A DNA stretch of 9,234 nucleotides from Bryobacterales bacterium (lineage in GTDB: Bacteria > Acidobacteriota > Terriglobia > Bryobacterales > Bryobacteraceae). The notes beneath the pieces are model-generated. The model had not been told where the DNA came from and did no database searches. It saw only the letters and a program-made list of their open reading frames with translations. How positions within the stretch are numbered: the stretch's first letter is position 1; each line of letters begins with the position of its first letter. The position numbers and the translations under genes were made by a program. Positions 5,765 through 9,234 of the stretch are shown piece after piece. The stretch is taken from positions 8,350 to 17,583 of the forward strand of contig PKYZ01000737.1 of assembly GCA_003132865.1 (NCBI GenBank), in the 5' to 3' direction.

Positions 5765-7507
5765 GTGCTGACCAAACTCACGATCCGCAACTTCAAGCGC
5801 TTCACCACTGCAGAGATCGAGCTGGGTAACCCGGTCGTCTTTATCGGGCCTAACAACTCCGGAAAGACCACGGCGCTCCAGGCGATAGCGCTGTGGGAGG
5901 TAGGGCTCCGGCGCTGGAATGAGAAACGCGGGGGCAAAGAGACGGCCGCTAAACGGCCTGGCGTGGCCATCAATCGGAAGGATCTGATTGCCGTACCAAT
6001 ACCCGATGCTAACCTGCTCTGGAAAGATCTACATGTCCGAGACGTCCGGCGGCGCGCCGACGGCAAGCCGGATACCCGGAACATTCGCGTCGATATCGTC
6101 GTCGAAGGGGTGACTAACGACAGGCCTTGGGTCTGCGGTCTTGAATTTGACTACGCAAACGAAGAATCCCTATACTGTCGGCCCCTTCGCAAATCGCCAG
6201 ACGAAAACCCCGAAAGAATGCTCGTGCCGGAGGATGCCTGCGCCACCCGCGTTGCCTTTCTCCCTCCGATGTCGGGGTTGGCGGATCGGGAGTTCGTCAA
6301 GCAACCGGGCGAGATCGGGTTTTTGATCGGACAGGGGCGGACGGCGGAGGTCTTGCGGAATTTGTGCCTGCAAGTCCTCAATTCCGACTCGGGCGGCTCG
6401 GCCAAGTGGCGCGCCCTGGTGGATCGCGTGAAGCAGCTATTCGGGATCGTACTGAATCCCCCAGCGTATTCCGAAGATCGCAGCGAGATCACGATGACGT
6501 ATCGCGAATCTTCGGATGCTCCCCTGGATCTATCGTCGGCTGGCCGTGGCGTCCACCAGACACTGCTCCTCCTCGCGTATTTGTCGGTCAATCCCAAGTC
6601 GGTACTGCTCCTCGACGAACCGGATGCGCATTTGGAAATCCTGCGCCAACGCCAGATCTACAACGTGCTTAGCGATGCCGCCCGCGACCAGGAGAGCCAG
6701 GTCGTGATCGCGAGTCACTCCGAGGTGGTCTTGAACGAAGCTGCGGCGCGGGACGTGGTCGTGGCGTTTGTGGGTCAGCCGCACCGGTTGAACGATCGTC
6801 CCAATCAGCTTCTGAAAGCGCTGAAGGACATTGGCTTCGAGGACTACTATCAGGCTGAGCAGCGCGGTTGGGTGCTCTACCTGGAAGGCTCCACGGATCT
6901 CGCGATTCTGCGGGCGTTCGCCACCAAGTTGCAGCACGCGGCGCGAAACGACTTGGAGTCGCCATTTGCCCGATATATCGAGAACCAGCCATCACGCGCG
7001 CGCGATCACTTTCATGGCTTATTGGAAGCCAAGCCGGATCTGGTTGGTTTTCTGCTGAACGACAGGATGGAGCGTCCGCTGCAGGGTGCTGCGGCCCTTA
7101 CGGAAGCGATGTGGGAGAGGCGTGAGATCGAAAACTACCTCTACCAGCCCGAGACGCTAGCCGCCTGGGCGGAGGCCTCCGCCGAGGAGACCTCGCCGGG
7201 GCCCCTGTTCACGCCCGGCCAAGCGGCTGCGCGTGGAAAACTCATGGACGAGTGCATTCACGAACTCGTCCCTCCTCTGGCCCTCCGCAATCCCGATGAC
7301 GTTTGGTGGTGGAATGTGAAGGCCAGCGATGAGTTCCTGGACCGATTGTTTGAGATGTTCTTCACCAGACTCGGACTACCCAACCTGATGCGCAAAACGA
7401 ACTACCACCTGCTCGCAAGCTTCGTGACGGCCGACCGGATCGCTCCAGAGATTGCGCAAAAATTGGATTTCATCCACGAAACTGCCCAACGTGCCCAACC
7501 ACGGTGA
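5765..7507 (+). CDS. OLD-family ATPase with a C-terminal Toprim-like domain
   Basis: This 580-residue protein joins an ABC/SMC-type ATPase to a Toprim-like domain, the layout of OLD-family nucleases. Visible ATPase motifs are Walker A GPNNSGKTT (28-36), a signature-like SSAGRGVHQ (257-265), Walker B LLLDEPDAHLE (281-291) and an H-loop ASHSE (316-320). The Toprim part begins about 368; E374 in LYLEGSTDLAIL is the usual first acidic residue, and RREIENYL (452-459) is common in this group. The expected DxD is not clear: only D433 in FLLNDRMER stands there. OLD proteins are often anti-phage nucleases (phage P2 Old, GajA), but no helicase partner as in Gabija is present. The start is GTG, the only start in frame after a stop at 5750, with no Shine-Dalgarno site. 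Its 3' end is duplicated at 8810-9008. Family confident, function inferred. Confidence 0.85.
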   Translation: MLTKLTIRNFKRFTTAEIELGNPVVFIGPNNSGKTTALQAIALWEVGLRRWNEKRGGKETAAKRPGVAINRKDLIAVPIPDANLLWKDLHVRDVRRRADGKPDTRNIRVDIVVEGVTNDRPWVCGLEFDYANEESLYCRPLRKSPDENPERMLVPEDACATRVAFLPPMSGLADREFVKQPGEIGFLIGQGRTAEVLRNLCLQVLNSDSGGSAKWRALVDRVKQLFGIVLNPPAYSEDRSEITMTYRESSDAPLDLSSAGRGVHQTLLLLAYLSVNPKSVLLLDEPDAHLEILRQRQIYNVLSDAARDQESQVVIASHSEVVLNEAAARDVVVAFVGQPHRLNDRPNQLLKALKDIGFEDYYQAEQRGWVLYLEGSTDLAILRAFATKLQHAARNDLESPFARYIENQPSRARDHFHGLLEAKPDLVGFLLNDRMERPLQGAAALTEAMWERREIENYLYQPETLAAWAEASAEETSPGPLFTPGQAAARGKLMDECIHELVPPLALRNPDDVWWWNVKASDEFLDRLFEMFFTRLGLPNLMRKTNYHLLASFVTADRIAPEIAQKLDFIHETAQRAQPR

Positions 7508-7777
7508 CAAAAACCTCCATGCAACGCTTCAGATTTGTGTTTCGGCGAGTCGCCGCGATTGCCAGGTCCGTCTCCCCTCCACACTACGTCGGGGAAGGGT
7601 GGTTTCAACCACTGTATCAATTCAGCGCTCGGGACGGCTGCAGAAGGTCGTCACTCCGCCAGAAGATTCGAAACTGCCGGGTAGCGTCAACCTCAAACGG
7701 ACGAAGCGGACTCTGCAAGGCCAACGTCGTTCGTATTTGCACCTCAGCTATGCTAAAAGGAAAGTAGCGAAACCAGG
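7508..7777 (+). other. 270-base gap between the OLD-like gene and the toxin-antitoxin-like pair
   Basis: No convincing gene is present. It contains two small inverted repeats, CGGCGA-G-TCGCCG (7543-7555) and GTGGTT-TC-AACCAC (7599-7612). Neither is followed by a T-run, so neither looks like an intrinsic terminator. The first 13 bases after the stop (to about 7520) resemble the bases after the duplicated copy's stop. The right end carries the probable promoter of the next gene. Confidence 0.5.
7749..7777 (+). promoter_or_regulatory. Possible -10 box and leader of the toxin-antitoxin-like pair
   Basis: TATGCT (7749-7754), extended to TATGCTAAAA, lies 24 bases before the next ATG and fits a -10 box; no good -35 is seen. 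AAGGAAAG (7757-7764) is purine-rich but about 13 bases from the start, and AGG at 7775-7777 touches the ATG, so the ribosome binding site is ambiguous. Confidence 0.3.
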
Positions 7778-7990
7778 ATGACCGAAACAACGCCGCCTGA
7801 AGACTTTGCCGGACTCTACCGTCGCGCCTTCCAGGAATTCGGCGCGATGGCGCTCTGGAGCAGCCGCCAAGTGCCAAATCCAACACCCGCCGACGCTCTG
7901 GCAATAACGCGCAGCCTGCGGGTCGAAGGTAACCTCGAGGCTCGGCGGCTGGCCGAGCGGATCGAGCGCGCCTGCCGTGCCGCTGTCTAA
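7778..7990 (+). CDS. Small protein of unknown family, possible antitoxin
   Basis: A 70-residue soluble, mostly helical protein. It has no signal peptide or membrane segment. The N-terminal half is rich in aromatics (DFAGLYRRAFQEFGAMALWS), and the C-terminal half is a charged amphipathic helix (about 50-69, NLEARRLAERIERACRAA). No DNA-binding motif is recognised. It overlaps the downstream nucleotidyltransferase gene by 14 bases in another frame, so the two are almost certainly made together. In AbiE-type systems the gene before the nucleotidyltransferase is the antitoxin. By position this protein is the candidate antitoxin, though it is far shorter than AbiEi and lacks its winged-helix domain. 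Coding status is supported by the tight overlap and by codon use; function is inference. Confidence 0.72.
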   Translation: MTETTPPEDFAGLYRRAFQEFGAMALWSSRQVPNPTPADALAITRSLRVEGNLEARRLAERIERACRAAV

Positions 7991-8798
7991 AATCCAAACC
8001 GAAATCCTGCGGTTGCTGGCCGCCCATCGCGACCCGGAGAGCTATGTCGCCGGCAGCACGCCGCTTACCCGCTACACCACGCGCTACTCTGGCGACATCG
8101 ACGTCTTCCATGACCGCGAAGAGCGCGTGGCGCATGCGGCACAGGACGACACAGCCCTCCTTGAGGAGTCCGGGTACACGGTCCAATGGCAACGGCGCGA
8201 TCCCCAGATACACACGGCCATAGTGCGACGCGCCGCTGAGTCGATGAAACTGGAATGGGTTGCCGACAGCGATTTCCGCTTCTTTCCCACCATCCGCGAC
8301 GACACCTTCGGCTACATCCTGCACCCGGTCGATCTCGCCACCAACAAAGTTGCCGCCGCCTACGGCCGCCGTGAGCCCCGCGACATCGTGGATCTGTTGG
8401 CGATCCACGAGGAGATCCTGCCAATGGGAGCCGCCGTCTGGGCGTCCGCCGGCAAGGCTTTGGGCTTCACGCCCGAAGGCATTATCAACGAGATCCGCCG
8501 CATGGCCCGCTACCGCGCCGAAGACTTCCTGATGGTCGCCAGCGACCCGCCCGTCGATCCCGCCGCCACCATGCGCCGCCTGCGGGAGATCCTCGAAGAG
8601 GCGGAGGCGTTCGTGCTGCGCATGCCAACCGACAAGGTGGGACTGCTCTTCCTGCAAGACGGCCAAGTGCTTCAGCCCGACCCGGATCGTCTCGACGAAT
8701 ACCAGACCCACGCCGGACACAAGCGCGGCCAATGGCCCTCCAGCGCGGAAATCACCGCGGCGATGCTGGAGCGTTACCGGCAGAAGCCTCAAATATAG
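7977..8798 (+). CDS. AbiEii/AbiGii-like nucleotidyltransferase, possible toxin
   Basis: A 273-residue protein with the minimal nucleotidyltransferase fold. The glycine-serine motif G26-S27 is followed by the metal-binding pair D40 and D42 (GSTPLTRYTTRYSGDIDVF); E93 in KLEWV may be the third carboxylate. The stretch HPVDLATNKVAAAYGRREPRDIVDLL (key residues D119, K124, R135, D136, D139) is the usual C-terminal signature of the AbiEii family. Such proteins are toxins of abortive-infection toxin-antitoxin systems that transfer nucleotides to RNA or other targets. The start is GTG 7977, overlapping the 70-residue gene by 14 bases, with only a weak purine run upstream. After the core (about residue 175) there is a helical, charged C-terminal region without a recognised domain. 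A housekeeping or non-toxic transferase role cannot be excluded. Confidence 0.82.
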   Translation: MPLSKIQTEILRLLAAHRDPESYVAGSTPLTRYTTRYSGDIDVFHDREERVAHAAQDDTALLEESGYTVQWQRRDPQIHTAIVRRAAESMKLEWVADSDFRFFPTIRDDTFGYILHPVDLATNKVAAAYGRREPRDIVDLLAIHEEILPMGAAVWASAGKALGFTPEGIINEIRRMARYRAEDFLMVASDPPVDPAATMRRLREILEEAEAFVLRMPTDKVGLLFLQDGQVLQPDPDRLDEYQTHAGHKRGQWPSSAEITAAMLERYRQKPQI

Positions 8799-8809
8799 CG
8801 CTAACGCAT

Positions 8810-9008
8810 AAGGCGGTGAATTCCTGGACCGATTGTTGGAGATGTTCTTCGAAAAGCTCAACCTACCTAACCTGATGCGCAAGACCAACTACCACCAGCT
8901 CGCAAGCTACGTGGATGCCGGCCGTATCGCTCCCGAGATTTCGCAAAAACTGGATTTCATCCACGAAGCCGCCCAACGCGCTCAGCCGCGGTGCTAAAAA
9001 ATCTCCAT
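8810..9008 (+). pseudogene. Duplicated 3' end of the OLD-like gene (fragment)
   Basis: From 8818 one frame reads 59 codons to TAA 8995-8997 and matches residues 523-580 of the OLD-like protein (shared stretches LPNLMRKTNYH, QKLDFIHE, AQRAQPR). By hand count 145 of 174 bases and 48 of 58 residues agree, about 83% each, with no frameshift or internal stop. A TAA lies in frame at 8809-8811 and there is no usable start, so it is a remnant, not a gene. Similarity begins abruptly near 8810, 12 bases after the nucleotidyltransferase stop, and fades about 11 bases past the fragment's own stop (CTCCAT at 9003-9008, matching 7515-7520). The divergence is too great for a recent duplication. Confidence 0.85.
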
Positions 9009-9118
9009 AAATCCGGTTGTCCGTAACCTATAGCACTGCATATAGATAAAATCCTTGACGAAACACTATATGTTGGGCCATCATTACGAATGCGCGACAA
9101 TTAAAGGAGGGAAGCCCC
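9009..9118 (+). promoter_or_regulatory. AT-rich leader with a perfect Shine-Dalgarno site
   Basis: This stretch is clearly more AT-rich than the rest of the window. TTGTCC (9017-9022) and TATAGA (9041-9046), 18 bases apart, are a weak promoter candidate. TTGACG at 9055-9060 looks like a -35 box but lacks a matching -10. A small inverted repeat CTATA-N8-TATAG lies at 9028-9045. AAAGGAGG (9103-9110), eight bases before ATG 9119, is a textbook ribosome binding site. Confidence 0.45.
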
Positions 9119-9234
9119 ATGGGACAGCTTACCGTAGACCTGAGTGCCATCATGAACACGCCGGAAATGTTGAAAACAAAAGAGCAAAGGCTCAACCGGA
9201 AGGGGGTCGCCTTCCCCCGCCACTTCACGGCTCG
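9119..9234 (+). CDS. Start of an unrecognised gene, cut by the window end
   Basis: ATG 9119 follows the strongest ribosome binding site in the window, and the frame stays open to the edge: 38 complete codons and two bases. The N-terminus (MGQLTVDLSAIMNTPEMLKT) is not a signal peptide or membrane segment. The later part, GVAFPRHFTAR, faintly recalls the entry of the N-terminal domain in some B12-dependent ribonucleotide reductases, but this is too short to support a name. The separate leader suggests its own transcription unit, unrelated to the defence-like genes on the left. Confidence 0.65.
   Translation, partial: MGQLTVDLSAIMNTPEMLKTKEQRLNRKGVAFPRHFTA

Noticed and set aside
7543..7612. Two small inverted repeats after the OLD-like gene as terminators
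   Set aside because: Arms are short, loops are one or two bases if fully paired, and no T-run follows.
5765..8798. A Gabija, PARIS or classic AbiE system
   Set aside because: No UvrD-like helicase, no AriB-like gene and no AbiEi-type winged-helix antitoxin is present; only the general families match.
7617..8888. Minus-strand open frame of about 423 codons across the nucleotidyltransferase
   Set aside because: It covers genes with clear family motifs on the plus strand as well as the duplicated fragment; no start signal or domain is visible.
9055..9083. Promoter based on TTGACG at 9055
   Set aside because: The bases 16-18 positions downstream (around CCATCA) do not resemble a -10 box.
9028..9228. 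Minus-strand open frame at the right edge
   Set aside because: It is antisense to the frame that has the perfect Shine-Dalgarno site and shows no motif of its own.

Overview
The window is about 60% GC bacterial DNA with tightly packed genes. Codon use, the serA/class V aminotransferase pairing, a palindrome-derived protein tail and the small-protein/AbiEii-type pair suggest an acidobacterium, perhaps of the Bryobacterales/Solibacter group. This placement is inference; there is no marker gene in the window.

The left part (1-5715) is amino-acid metabolism. hisD (histidinol dehydrogenase) carries an unusual C-terminal tail encoded by two tandem palindromes and overlaps cysE (serine O-acetyltransferase) in an ATGA junction. 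cysE runs tail-to-tail into a minus-strand marR-type regulator whose strong promoter and inverted-repeat operator can be read directly. Divergently from marR, a class V PLP aminotransferase and serA (phosphoglycerate dehydrogenase) form an ATGA-coupled two-gene unit. The aminotransferase and SerA would make serine from 3-phosphoglycerate (with a phosphatase not seen here), and CysE would activate serine for cysteine synthesis. The MarR protein lies between the two units and may control one or both.

The right part (5765-9008) is accessory and defence-like. It holds an OLD-family ATPase/Toprim protein, a 270-base gap, and a two-gene overlapping module: a 70-residue protein of unknown family and an AbiEii-like nucleotidyltransferase, which looks like a toxin-antitoxin pair. 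Directly after the nucleotidyltransferase lies a second, diverged copy of the last 58 codons of the OLD-like gene (about 83% identical at DNA and protein level by hand count). The toxin-antitoxin-like module is therefore bracketed by two copies of the same gene 3' end, the most unusual structure in the window.

The right edge (9009-9234) is a more AT-rich leader followed by the start of an unrecognised gene with a perfect Shine-Dalgarno site, cut by the window end. No tRNA, rRNA, CRISPR array, transposase or convincing intrinsic terminator was seen.
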